Assembly: GCA_046726375.1 (NCBI GenBank)
Contig: JBKPAJ010000061.1
Span: forward strand, 1 to 8,825
Reading direction: 5' to 3'
Length of the DNA stretch: 8,825 bases
From: DASPWV01 sp046726375
Lineage (GTDB): Bacteria; Acidobacteriota; Vicinamibacteria; Vicinamibacterales; UBA2999
Shown here one piece after another: positions 1-7,984 of this stretch; positions within the stretch are counted from its first letter, which is position 1, and each line of letters starts with the position of its first letter. A model generated the notes under the pieces. The model saw only the letters and a program-made list of their open reading frames with translations. It was not told the origin of the DNA and made no database searches. The translations under genes and the position numbers were made by a program.

Positions 1-14
1 TGCGCCAAGATGCG

Positions 15-2972
15 TCAGAAGCGGTACGCAATATCTACCTGATACGCTCGTGATGTCTGCTGGTTGTCCTGCACCTGATAGAACGTGGGGTTATACGACA
101 GATTCGCACCCGAACGGTGCCACTCGGTATAGCGACCGGCGTTCATGACGTTGAAGATGTTCGCGCCCAGTTGCACATACTGATGCCCGCCCAGACGGAT
201 CCGGTAGCCAACCTTGGCGTTGATCGTGTGCACGTACGGAAGCCCAGCTTGGCCTTCCCCACGTGTCGGATATAAGAAGCGGATGCGCGTGGCCAGCGGG
301 TTGGCGAATCGCGCGCCGGTCTGAGGGTTCACCACGTTCGATGGACCGAAGCGAGTGACCTCCGGAGAATTCGCCGGCAGCTGCGTGAGCACCGGTCCCG
401 TCCACGGCCCGCCGACCGCAGTGTAGCTTCCTGACACGACAATGCTTTTCGGCGCATTCCATGTGCCCGCCAGGCGGAATGACCCTGGTGTCCATGTCGG
501 CGTGTTGCGCAGCGTGTTCCCCGTCGCCAGGCTGTTGTGATCGACAGGGTCCTGCTGCCGCCAGATCGTCTTGTCGTTCGGGAACGCATCCGGCTGAATG
601 AACCGCGCCGGGTCGGTCGGATTCCACGTGCCATCCTGGTGCTGCCACTGGTGCTGATAGCTGGCCATCGCCTGGAATCCATGCGACATGTTCTTGGCGA
701 GCGTGATCATCACACCCCGATACTTCGCCGCCGACCACCTCATGTTCGTCAGCCGGTAGATCAAACCCGAGTTCGGATCGACGCGCCCGAACCCGCCGAA
801 TGGTTGGAACGGTGCATCCGGCCAGAACCCGTTGATATCCACCTGCCCGTACTGGTCGCGATAGGCCTTGCTGGTCAACGAGACGTCCAGACTGATGTTC
901 GACGGGAACTGCCGCTGATAACCCACGACGTACTCATCGATGAACGGCTGGTGGAAGTCCGGATCGAACCGAAGAGTCTCGACACGCAGCGGAATCGCTG
1001 GTACCGGGTCCTGAACGTCGAAGATGCCATCGCCATTGAGATCGTAGGTCGTCAGCGACGACGAGCCCGGCGGCGTGCCGAAGCTCGCGACCGCGTCACG
1101 GCCGCCCATCAGCTGCCGGTGTACGCGCGAGAAGCTGGCGCGTGCGACGTTCTTCGCATCGCTCGTGATCAGAAAGGTTGCGCCCAGCCGCGGGCCGATC
1201 TCGACGCTGTTCTGCACCGCGAAATCGCGTAGGCGGTCGAACCGTTCGACAAAGTCCGCACGGATACCGAGGGTCGTGGTCAGCCGCGAAATCCGCCAGG
1301 TGTCCTGAACGTAGACGCCGTAATCGTGGTCACGGCCCGATTGGTTGACGTGCGTCAGCGCGCTGGTCCGGTACGTTCGCGAGAACGGGATCACCGGCGA
1401 ATTGAGGTTGTTCGGATCGGTCAGCCGGCGCTCCTCGGAGATGAATCCGTCGTTCAGCGCGGTGCTGACACCCTCGTACTGATTGCGCGGCATCAGCAGG
1501 TAGCCGGTCTGAAACTCGTGCGCTCCTCCCCATCCTTGTTTGTACCAGGTGAGATCGCCGCGGATCATCGCGTAGCTCGATTTCTCCAGGACGATCGTGC
1601 CGTAACCGCCGCCGTTGAGCAGCGAGCCCGAACCGGTGAGAAAGCCCGCGGTGTTCTGATCGGCTGTGCGGTGAATGGCGTACGTCGGTCCGAGCTCCAA
1701 CAATGCCTGCTCGTAGCTGTCTTTGTCGTTGCCGCGCTTGTCGTTGTAGTTCACGGCGAACTTCGTCGTGACGCTCGACGACCACACCGATTGCAGCGAG
1801 ACACCATACATTCCGCCGCCCACGTCGGTTCTGGTGATGCGTTCGCTATCGTTCGACCGCACGGACTTCTGCCGCATCCGGTCGTATTGGAACACCCCAG
1901 CGAGCTCGTGACTCCCGGTGACCTTGGTCGTCACCTTGGCGAACGGCTGATGCGAATACAACTCGTTCAGCAGATCATTGGGATCGACGTCTGGACGGAA
2001 TGCCTGGAAGGCCTGGATGTCGAGCGGCGAGCGGTCCACCGTCGAGTCGATCAACGCGGCACGATAGGCGCCGAAGAACCAGGTATGATCCCTCCTGATC
2101 GGTCCGCCAAGGGAAAGGTCCGCCTGTCTGACTCTGCGCGTACCGGCGGTCCCGGAGATGCCTTCCCGTTCGATCGAGTTGTCGTCGTTCCACGCGAACG
2201 GCTGCGCCGTATATGCGGTGGAGCCCGAGAACGCGTTGCCGCCGCTCTTGGCCGCCATGTTGATCACGAGCCCATAGCCCATCGGCGCCGAGGCGTCCAC
2301 GCCTCCAAGCTTGACGTTCGTGTCAGCAATCGCCTCGCCGCTGAGACCTGTTCGGTTGACGTTCATGTCCCAGTAGTTGGCGGCCATCATGCCGTCCATC
2401 AGCGTGACGTGTTCGCGATGCTCCACCCCCTGGGCGTAGTAATTCTGGCGGCCGCTGCCATCGTTGTGCGGGCGCGATAACACGCCAGGCGTCATCTGGA
2501 GAAAGTCTGTCCAAAACGCTCCTTCCGTGAGTGGCAAGGCCTTCTGGAACTGAGCGTCGATGTTCATCGACGTCGTTGAAGTTGTGACTTCGACCATGGG
2601 GGAATCGCCGGACACGGTAATGGATTCCTGAAACGAACCAAGCTTCAGCGTCATGTCCTGCACCTGGAAGTTGGCGCCCGCCCGCAGCAGAATGCCCTCG
2701 AGATGAAAGATGGCAAACCCGGTCAGTTCCGCACTCAGCGTGTAGGTACCGGGAGGAAGGTTGGTGATCCGAAACTCTCCAGTCGCATCTGTGACCCCGA
2801 CTCCTGGTGTCAGCGCCTGTGGGCTGCGCGCCGTGACGGTGACTCCCGGAAGCGCGCCGCCTTGCTCGTCTCTCACTGTGCCGCGTAGGCTGCCGTTGGC
2901 GGTCTGCGCCGGCGCCGCCACGGCCACAGCAAGGCTGCACAGAGCGACGAGCATCGCTACTGTCTTTGTCAT
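15..2972 (-). CDS. TonB-dependent outer-membrane receptor with N-terminal carboxypeptidase-regulatory-like domain (Oar/SusC-like)
   Basis: Predicted outer-membrane active transporter or adhesin powered by TonB. The protein has 985 residues. Residues 1-22 form a Sec signal peptide with likely cleavage after APA and before Gln23. Residues 26-111 form a carboxypeptidase-regulatory-like beta-sandwich (GTVRDEQGGALPGV, then TDATGEFRITNLPPGTY). A TonB-box-like segment, SITVSGDSPMVEV, follows at about 117-129. A plug-like region comes next (LPLTEG, MTPGV, LMDGMMAANYWDMN, KSGGNAFSGS), then a long beta-barrel rich in alternating aromatic residues. The chain ends in ...DIAYRF, and a terminal Phe is the usual outer-membrane barrel signal. 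The length of about 1000 residues fits this acidobacterial family. A GTG lies one codon upstream (2973-2975), but the ATG at 2970-2972 sits 6 nt from AAGGAGG and is preferred. It is divergent from the LVIVD gene. The substrate is unknown; peptide or glycan uptake is only a family-level guess. The gene looks intact. Confidence 0.93.
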   Translation of the reverse strand: MTKTVAMLVALCSLAVAVAAPAQTANGSLRGTVRDEQGGALPGVTVTARSPQALTPGVGVTDATGEFRITNLPPGTYTLSAELTGFAIFHLEGILLRAGANFQVQDMTLKLGSFQESITVSGDSPMVEVTTSTTSMNIDAQFQKALPLTEGAFWTDFLQMTPGVLSRPHNDGSGRQNYYAQGVEHREHVTLMDGMMAANYWDMNVNRTGLSGEAIADTNVKLGGVDASAPMGYGLVINMAAKSGGNAFSGSTAYTAQPFAWNDDNSIEREGISGTAGTRRVRQADLSLGGPIRRDHTWFFGAYRAALIDSTVDRSPLDIQAFQAFRPDVDPNDLLNELYSHQPFAKVTTKVTGSHELAGVFQYDRMRQKSVRSNDSERITRTDVGGGMYGVSLQSVWSSSVTTKFAVNYNDKRGNDKDSYEQALLELGPTYAIHRTADQNTAGFLTGSGSLLNGGGYGTIVLEKSSYAMIRGDLTWYKQGWGGAHEFQTGYLLMPRNQYEGVSTALNDGFISEERRLTDPNNLNSPVIPFSRTYRTSALTHVNQSGRDHDYGVYVQDTWRISRLTTTLGIRADFVERFDRLRDFAVQNSVEIGPRLGATFLITSDAKNVARASFSRVHRQLMGGRDAVASFGTPPGSSSLTTYDLNGDGIFDVQDPVPAIPLRVETLRFDPDFHQPFIDEYVVGYQRQFPSNISLDVSLTSKAYRDQYGQVDINGFWPDAPFQPFGGFGRVDPNSGLIYRLTNMRWSAAKYRGVMITLAKNMSHGFQAMASYQHQWQHQDGTWNPTDPARFIQPDAFPNDKTIWRQQDPVDHNSLATGNTLRNTPTWTPGSFRLAGTWNAPKSIVVSGSYTAVGGPWTGPVLTQLPANSPEVTRFGPSNVVNPQTGARFANPLATRIRFLYPTRGEGQAGLPYVHTINAKVGYRIRLGGHQYVQLGANIFNVMNAGRYTEWHRSGANLSYNPTFYQVQDNQQTSRAYQVDIAYRF

Positions 2973-3200
2973 CACTGGCCTCCTTCACGACGAGGTTTTC
3001 TCACCCGAGAAATCTCCGGAAATAACGAGTGCCAAGCGAAGCGTGTATCGAGATGTATCAGGGGTCGCGCGTAGGCTAGGGCCGTGGCCCGGCTGTGTCA
3101 ACAACCATGATGTTTTGTTTTGTCTCTTTTTCTGCCCGGATCTAGCCGCGGTGCCTACGTGAGTTATAGTGAGCCGCCTATCCGAAAGCGAGGACAAGCG
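2973..3200. other. Divergent intergenic region between the receptor and the LVIVD gene
   Basis: This 228-bp spacer separates two divergent genes and must hold both promoters. On the plus strand a T-rich tract runs from about 3114 to 3131, and a TATAGT-like hexamer lies near 3164-3169. I could not pair the hexamer with a convincing -35 box, so no promoter is called. A short GC-rich self-complementary stretch (GGGCC/GGCCC, near 3078-3090) has too small a loop to be a terminator. Shared control of the receptor and the plus-strand genes is an inference from the arrangement alone. Confidence 0.4.
2979..2985 (-). promoter_or_regulatory. Ribosome binding site AAGGAGG of the TonB-dependent receptor
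   Basis: On the minus strand AAGGAGG is followed by CCAGTG and then ATG. The spacing is 6 nt to the ATG at 2972 but only 3 nt to the GTG at 2975, so the ATG is the better start. Confidence 0.75.
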
Positions 3201-4829
3201 ATGCGCACAGGTCAACGTTTGAGCGTTCAATTGCTCGTGTCGTGCCTGCTCGCCGCACTGATGCTCGCGACGGCCATCGCACAGACGCAGTACCCGCCAA
3301 CTGGACCTGCGATTCCGCCGGTTTCCCTGACAGGCGGAGGATCGCCGCCACCGATGGCGGCGCCCCCTCCTGGACCTCGGGATCGCGCGTCGCAGTGGAA
3401 CATGGAACTCGTCGGCTTTAACGACCTGCAGGGACGATCCGCCTACCAGCCGATCATCATCAACCAGGATGGGCGCCAGATCGCGTACGTCGGTCATCAC
3501 AACAACCAGAAACCGCTCATGAATCCGCTCACCGGGAAACTGGAAGTGAGCGGGACGTCCATCGTGGACGTGACCGACCCGGCGAAGACCCGATACCTCG
3601 CGCACATTGCCACCGGTGAGGACCGGCGCAGTGGAGGTGCCCAGATGGTGCGCGTGTGCAGCGGCAACACGCTGCCCCGTGGCGTCAAGGGTAAGTGGTA
3701 CTTGTTACGCCCTCTGGGTAATCGGGCACATGAAATCTGGGACGTGACCGATCCGTCGAAGCCGGACAAGCTGACAACGGTGGTGGACAACCTCACCGGC
3801 ACACATAAGAGCTGGTGGGAATGCGACACCGGCATCGCGTATCTCGTGGCCAACAACTCGAAGGAAGGATGGACGGGCGGCAACCACCTCAAGATCTACG
3901 ATCTGAGCGATCCGGCGAAGCCGCTCTACATCCGCGACTTCGGGATGGTGGGCACTCAGCCCAACGCCGGGGGGTCGGGTGAGGGCGAAGGCATCCACGG
4001 CGCGATTTCCGCCGGGGTTGAGAAGAACCGCGTCTACATCGCGTATGGGACCGGTAACGACGGTGTGGTCTCGATCGTGGACCGGAAGAAGCTCCTCACC
4101 GACTTCAAGAATCCTCTGACTCCGACGGAAGCAGAACTGCTGGCGCCGCAGGTGGGCTACCTGCACATGTCGCCTGACCAGGGCGCGCACACCACCTTCC
4201 CGATCTTCGGCGTGCCGATCCCGGGTTTCCAGGGGCATCAGGCACTCCGCAAGCGCGATCTGCTCCTCGTCGTCTCGGAGGCCGCGCGCGCTGACAATTG
4301 CGGCCAGAACTTCCCGTCCGATCAGTTGTTACAGGGCCGCGCCGCGCCGCATCTGGCGTTCCTGCTCGATATCACGCAGGAGCCGACCCCGTGGCCCCTG
4401 TCCACGTTCCGCGTTCAGGAGACGCAGGGCGACTACTGTGGACGAGGCGGGCGCTTCGGCGCACACTCTTCCGCAGAATCGTTCTATCCGCCGTACTACG
4501 GCAAGATCGCGGTGTTCGCGTGGTTCAACGCCGGCGTGCGCATTTGGGATATTCGTGACCCGTTTGCCGTTCACGAGGTCGGCTATTTCGTTCCACCGGC
4601 AAATAAAAACACTGTACCGACCTGCGCGAACGCCGAAACGAGAGAAGGCGGCGAGTTCGGCACCGAAACTGCGACCAGCAAGTGCAAGAGCGTCGGGGTG
4701 ACGAACAACGTGGAGATTGACGACCGCGGCCTGATTTACGGTGCCGACCGCGCCGGCAGCGGACTTCACATCCTGAGACTCACGGGCTACGCCAGGGAGA
4801 TCGTCACGCCGTCTACCGGATCACGTTAG
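3201..4829 (+). CDS. Secreted LVIVD-repeat (beta-propeller-like) protein
   Basis: Exported protein of 542 residues with no recognised enzymatic motif. Residues 1-27 form a Sec signal peptide: basic MRTGQR, a hydrophobic core, and AIA before Gln28. A Pro/Gly-rich linker follows at about 30-60 (PPTGPAIPP, GGGSPPPMAAPPPGP). The mature part carries LVIVD-type repeats, visible as a hydrophobic-V/W/Y-D-x-x-DP signature: IVDVTDPAK (about 121), IWDVTDPSKPD (179), IYDLSDPAKP (232), SIVDRKK (near 292) and IWDIRDPF (448). Such repeats usually build propeller-like surface or periplasmic proteins. Six cysteines in the mature part could form disulfides. The reading frame opens upstream at 3120, but the ATG at 3201 is chosen because GAGGA (3190-3194) lies 6 nt before it and the signal peptide starts there. 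It is 100 bp upstream of the hydrolase gene in the same direction, so co-transcription is possible. Its biological role is unknown. Confidence 0.85.
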   Translation: MRTGQRLSVQLLVSCLLAALMLATAIAQTQYPPTGPAIPPVSLTGGGSPPPMAAPPPGPRDRASQWNMELVGFNDLQGRSAYQPIIINQDGRQIAYVGHHNNQKPLMNPLTGKLEVSGTSIVDVTDPAKTRYLAHIATGEDRRSGGAQMVRVCSGNTLPRGVKGKWYLLRPLGNRAHEIWDVTDPSKPDKLTTVVDNLTGTHKSWWECDTGIAYLVANNSKEGWTGGNHLKIYDLSDPAKPLYIRDFGMVGTQPNAGGSGEGEGIHGAISAGVEKNRVYIAYGTGNDGVVSIVDRKKLLTDFKNPLTPTEAELLAPQVGYLHMSPDQGAHTTFPIFGVPIPGFQGHQALRKRDLLLVVSEAARADNCGQNFPSDQLLQGRAAPHLAFLLDITQEPTPWPLSTFRVQETQGDYCGRGGRFGAHSSAESFYPPYYGKIAVFAWFNAGVRIWDIRDPFAVHEVGYFVPPANKNTVPTCANAETREGGEFGTETATSKCKSVGVTNNVEIDDRGLIYGADRAGSGLHILRLTGYAREIVTPSTGSR

Positions 4830-4918
4830 GCGCACGCCTCAGAGCGTTCACAGTACGCGCGCGCGGGCGGCTCGCGAGCGGCCGTTCGTAGTATTCTCCT
4901 CGTCGCTCGTCGTCTCGC

Positions 4919-4925
4919 GGGAGGT
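4919..4925 (+). promoter_or_regulatory. Ribosome binding site GGGAGGT of the alpha/beta-hydrolase
   Basis: GGGAGGT lies 4 nt before the ATG at 4930. This supports that start, which also begins exactly at a Tat signal peptide. Confidence 0.65.
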
Positions 4926-4929
4926 CAAG

Positions 4930-5862
4930 ATGGTCAACTTTGAGATCGGTCGGCGGCAGTTTCTCCTGACGGTTGCCGGAGCAGCAGTGCTCCCTCGTTT
5001 GGTGTCGGCCTACTCACCCTACGACCCGGGCGGGAAATTCGAGCTCACGGTGAGCGAAGTCGAGCTCCGGAGGAATTCGGCCGGCCGCATGCTGATGGCG
5101 CGCGTCTACCGTCCGAAGGGCCCTGGACCGTTTCCCACGCTCCTGGATCTACACGGCGGCGCGTGGAACGGCAAGGATCGCAAGGCCGAGGAACCAATGG
5201 ACCGCGCGCTGGCGGAAAGCGGCTTGCTCGTGGTCGCGATCGATATGACGCTCGCGGGGGAAGCGCCGTATCCCGCCTCCGTCCAGGACGCGAACTACGC
5301 CGTGCGCTGGCTCAAGTGGAAGGCCCCGTCATGGAACGGCGACGCGTCAAAGCTCGGAATTTACGGCAGCTCCAGTGGCGGTCATGTCGCGGAGCTTCTC
5401 GCGATGCGTCCGCACGATCCCCGCTACAACGCGATTCCGCTTCCTGAGGCGAGCAAATTCGACGCGACCGTTGCCTATGTGGCCATGCGATCGCCTATCA
5501 GCGATCCCTTCGCGCGCTTCAAGAACGCCGAGAAGATGAAGCGCGACGGCATGGTGCAGAACCACTACACCTACTTCAAGCCGTGGGAGACGATTCACGA
5601 AAGCAACCCGCAGGAAATCCTGGAGCGTCGCGAGAAGGTCACGCTCGTGCCGCTGCTCATCATGCAGGGCGCGCTCGACGACAACGTGCTGCCGTCCATC
5701 CAGGAGAAGTTCGCGGCGACGTATCGCGCCGCGGGCGGCGCCGTCGACTATCAGTTGTTCGACGGCAGCGAGCACCAGTGGGTCGCTGAACCCGGACCGC
5801 AGACCGATCGCGCGCGCGAGATGGTCAAGGCGTTCATCGCACGCCAGCTGAAATCGTCGTAG
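4930..5862 (+). CDS. Tat-exported alpha/beta-hydrolase (carboxylesterase / BD-FAE-like)
   Basis: Predicted periplasmic serine esterase of 310 residues. The N-terminus has a twin-arginine motif, GRRQFL (7-12), a weakly hydrophobic stretch, and VSA at 25-27 before Tyr28, as expected for Tat export of a folded enzyme. The alpha/beta-hydrolase core shows the oxyanion-hole motif HGG (75-77) and the nucleophile elbow GSSSGG (146-151, nucleophile Ser148). The likely acid is Asp250 or Asp251 in GALDDNVLP, and the likely base is His282 in DGSEHQW. The order and spacing match the HGGxW...GxSxGG esterase group, which includes BD-FAE, kynurenine formamidase-like and acetyl-xylan-esterase-like enzymes. 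The triad looks complete. The substrate is unknown, and an ester or acylated carbohydrate would fit the family. It follows the LVIVD gene by 100 bp in the same direction, with no clear terminator between them. Confidence 0.9.
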   Translation: MVNFEIGRRQFLLTVAGAAVLPRLVSAYSPYDPGGKFELTVSEVELRRNSAGRMLMARVYRPKGPGPFPTLLDLHGGAWNGKDRKAEEPMDRALAESGLLVVAIDMTLAGEAPYPASVQDANYAVRWLKWKAPSWNGDASKLGIYGSSSGGHVAELLAMRPHDPRYNAIPLPEASKFDATVAYVAMRSPISDPFARFKNAEKMKRDGMVQNHYTYFKPWETIHESNPQEILERREKVTLVPLLIMQGALDDNVLPSIQEKFAATYRAAGGAVDYQLFDGSEHQWVAEPGPQTDRAREMVKAFIARQLKSS

Positions 5863-6209
5863 GCAGTATCAGTCGGTCGCGCGCAACGTCAGATCGCTCG
5901 ACACGCTTTCGGGGATGTCTTGCGCTTTGTTGCAACGAGGCAATTTCTTTCTGAAAAGGGGGCCGGACCGCTCCGACGCGTTGTCGGCCGCGCACCAGAA
6001 ACAGATCACGCACGCGACTTGAAGCCGGCAACATGATGGTGTCGCGCGACGGACAGTCGCGATTCTGTTGAGCCGGCGCAAGTCGGCTGTGCGTCATGTG
6101 CGCGGCGGATCACGTGAGGAGGCTGATCACAAACGCGTGTCGACACGGTTTCAACGAGCGTCAACTGTCGAATATAGCTGCAGTGATGACGCGCCGATCC
6201 ACGGCCGCG
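5863..6209. other. Non-coding spacer downstream of the hydrolase, no gene recognised
   Basis: I see no gene here. Open frames on both strands are short, lack a good ribosome binding site and resemble no family I know. One perfect small hairpin is present: CGCGAC (6045-6050), loop GGACA, GTCGCG (6056-6061). It has no T tract, so it is not a convincing terminator. The stretch around 5880-6020, with an A/T-richer patch near 5923-5958, differs in texture from the coding DNA and might be a degraded repeat or gene remnant, but I cannot identify it. Confidence 0.5.
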
Positions 6210-6429
6210 TCACCGCTGCCTTTCGTTGCCTTTCGTATCGCCCCATCACCCTCGCCGTGGCGAGCGTGTGCGTTCGCAATGCGTCTTCGAGATCCTGACT
6301 GCTATCTCCTCGAAGACCGAGTGACGGCACATCCACGGCGAACACGTTGATGTAGTAGCGATGCGCGCCGTGACCGCGTGGCGGACAGGGACCGCCATAA
6401 CCGGCCTTGCCGAAGTCGTTCTTCAACGA
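6210..6429 (-). pseudogene. 3' remnant of a YbhB/YbcL family (PEBP, Raf-kinase-inhibitor-like) gene
   Basis: On the minus strand, about 65 residues read as the C-terminal half of a bacterial phosphatidylethanolamine-binding-protein family member. The segment runs KNDFGKAGYGGPCPPRGHG, HRYYINVFAVDVP, then an amphipathic DLEDALRTHTLATARVMGRYERQ. The GYGGPCPPxGxxHRY signature of the ligand-binding site is clear. Family members are about 150-190 residues long, so roughly the first two thirds are absent. In-frame sequence upstream of 6429 stops resembling the family and meets a stop at 6454-6456, inside the start region of the next gene. The 3' end is also damaged: a 10-bp tandem duplication (6217-6236) shifts the frame, so reading continues to a stop at 6151. 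Removing one copy restores ...GRYERQR and a TGA at 6210-6212. YbhB/YbcL proteins have poorly defined function. This copy cannot be functional. Confidence 0.85.
6217..6236. repeat. Perfect 10-bp tandem duplication TGCCTTTCGT x2
   Basis: TGCCTTTCGT occurs twice head to tail (6217-6226 and 6227-6236) at the 3' end of the PEBP remnant. Ten is not a multiple of three, so the second copy moves the inferred native TGA (6210-6212) out of frame. It looks like replication slippage in a gene no longer under selection. Confidence 0.9.
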
Positions 6430-6441
6430 CAGTCCCCACCT

Positions 6442-6448
6442 AAGGAGG
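6442..6448 (+). promoter_or_regulatory. Strong ribosome binding site AAGGAGG of the MmgE/PrpD gene
   Basis: AAGGAGG sits 7 nt before the ATG at 6456 and is close to a perfect anti-16S match. It fixes the start, which is also where the Tat signal begins. The promoter must lie within or beyond the PEBP remnant, but I could not pick one out. Confidence 0.85.
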
Positions 6449-6455
6449 AGACGTC

Positions 6456-7922
6456 ATGACCGAGCTCGATCGCCGCAGTTTCATGACGACGGTGTCCATG
6501 GCCTCATTGACGGGGCTGGCAGCAACGCGTGGCGCGGCGGCGCAGGTGCAGGGGCAACCAGAGACGCCACCTGCGGCGGCATCTGCCGACGTCACACGAA
6601 CCCTGGCGCGCTACGTGCTCTCGGTTCGCCACGAGGATTTGCCGGAGCCGGTTCGGAAGGAAGCTCGGCGAACGCTGCTCAACTGGGTTGGGTGTGCTGT
6701 TGGCGGATCGCGCCACGAGACCGTGGATGTGGCGATTGCCGCACTGGCGCCCTTCTCGGGTCCAGCACAGGCAACGGTGCTCGGGCGCGGTGAGCGGATG
6801 GACATCCTGCATGCGGCGCTGATGAATGGCATCACATCCCATGTGTTTGACTTCGACGACACGCATCTCAAAACGGTGATTCATCCGGCGGGACCGGTCG
6901 TGTCCGCGCTTCTTGCACTCGCCGAACATCGCCCGATCTCGGGACGCGACTTTCTCACATCGATGGTGGTGGGTATCGAAGCGGAGTGCCGGATTGGCAA
7001 CGCCGTGTACCCTGCGCACTACGACCGCGGGTGGCACATTACCGGCACCGCCGGCGTGTTCGGCGCGGCTGTGGCGTGCGGCCGCAGCCTGGGACTCACT
7101 GAGCACCAGATGGTGTGGGCGTTCGGTCTTGCCGCGACCCAGCCAGTCGGATTGCGCGAGATGTTCGGAACCATGACCAAGAGTTTTCATCCAGGGCGCG
7201 CCGCGCAAAACGGGCTGACGGCGGCGCTGCTTGCCTCGCGCAACTTCACCAGCACCGAGGTCGCTCTCGAGGGCAAGAGCGGGTGGGCCAACGTACTCAG
7301 CACCTCACGCAACTACTCCGAAATCACTGACAATCTCGGACGAACGTACGAGGTTTCGCTGAACACCTACAAACCGTTTGCCTGCGGCGTAGTCATCCAT
7401 CCCACCATCGATGCCTGCATTCAGCTGCGCAACGAGCACCGGCTCACGGCGGACGCGATCGACCGGATCGATCTGCGAGTGCATCCGCTCGTCCTGGAAC
7501 TGACCGGCAAGAAAACGCCGACGACCGGACTCGAAAGCAAGTTCAGCGTCTACTTCGCGGCCGCCCTCGCGATCGTCGCGGGTTCGGCCGGCGTGCGCGA
7601 CTTCAGCGATGCGAATGCCAAGGACGTGACGATTGTTGCGCTGCGCGATCGCGTGACGGCGACGGTTGATGCGACGCTGAAAGAGGAGCAGGTCGGCGCC
7701 ACCGTCGTCCTGAAGGATGGCCGCCGCCTCGAAAAGTTCATCGACCACGTCGTCGGCAGCGTGGAGCGACCGATGAGCGATGCCGATTTGGAGCGCAAAT
7801 TCATGGCGCTTGCGGAGGGCGTGCTTCCTGAGAGTCAGGCGCGCGCGCTGATCGCGAAATGCTGGGAAGTGGAAGGGCTCGCAAGTACGGCTGACATTGC
7901 TACGGCCTCGCGGCCGTCATAG
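6456..7922 (+). CDS. Tat-exported MmgE/PrpD family protein
   Basis: Protein of 488 residues in the MmgE/PrpD family, which includes 2-methylcitrate dehydratase and cis-aconitate decarboxylase. The N-terminus is a Tat signal: LDRRSFM (4-10), a hydrophobic stretch, and GAAA before Gln30. A helical domain spans about 45-300 and a smaller alpha/beta domain about 305-470. Family motifs are HVFDFDDTH (129-137), IHPAGP (142-147), GWHITGTAG (192-200), KSFHPGRAAQNG (242-253), KPFACGVVIHPTIDA (306-320) and ESKFSVYFAAA (360-370). Asp133, His143, His194, Lys242 and His315 line up in order and rough spacing with the active-site residues I recall for ACOD1 (Asp93, His103, His159, Lys207, His277), so catalysis looks possible. 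The substrate is not predictable. Most members are cytoplasmic, so the export signal is unusual. It sits alone, about 590 bp after the hydrolase and just behind the PEBP remnant. The gene appears intact. Confidence 0.93.
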   Translation: MTELDRRSFMTTVSMASLTGLAATRGAAAQVQGQPETPPAAASADVTRTLARYVLSVRHEDLPEPVRKEARRTLLNWVGCAVGGSRHETVDVAIAALAPFSGPAQATVLGRGERMDILHAALMNGITSHVFDFDDTHLKTVIHPAGPVVSALLALAEHRPISGRDFLTSMVVGIEAECRIGNAVYPAHYDRGWHITGTAGVFGAAVACGRSLGLTEHQMVWAFGLAATQPVGLREMFGTMTKSFHPGRAAQNGLTAALLASRNFTSTEVALEGKSGWANVLSTSRNYSEITDNLGRTYEVSLNTYKPFACGVVIHPTIDACIQLRNEHRLTADAIDRIDLRVHPLVLELTGKKTPTTGLESKFSVYFAAALAIVAGSAGVRDFSDANAKDVTIVALRDRVTATVDATLKEEQVGATVVLKDGRRLEKFIDHVVGSVERPMSDADLERKFMALAEGVLPESQARALIAKCWEVEGLASTADIATASRPS

Positions 7923-7984
7923 ATCAAAAACGGGGTGCCACGCTCAATCCGGCGGGCTCTGACGGGTTCAGACGGCAGGAGAGA

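Noticed and set aside
1326..2480. Long open frame of 384 codons on the plus strand opposite the receptor gene
   Set aside because: It is an antisense shadow in high-GC DNA. It is rich in Arg/Val/His, has no family motif and no ribosome binding site, and the minus-strand receptor explains the region fully.
3120..3200. Upstream in-frame start of the LVIVD gene
   Set aside because: Using it would put 27 non-hydrophobic residues before a clear signal peptide, and there is no Shine-Dalgarno at 3120, while GAGGA is well placed before 3201.
4861..4885. Palindrome GCTCGCGAGC as a terminator or operator between the LVIVD and hydrolase genes
   Set aside because: It is a 10-bp palindrome without loop or T tract in very GC-rich DNA. 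Nothing beyond base composition supports a role.
5834..6097. Minus-strand open frames of 87 and 70 codons after the hydrolase
   Set aside because: They have no ribosome binding site and no family resemblance. One of them overlaps the end of the hydrolase gene.
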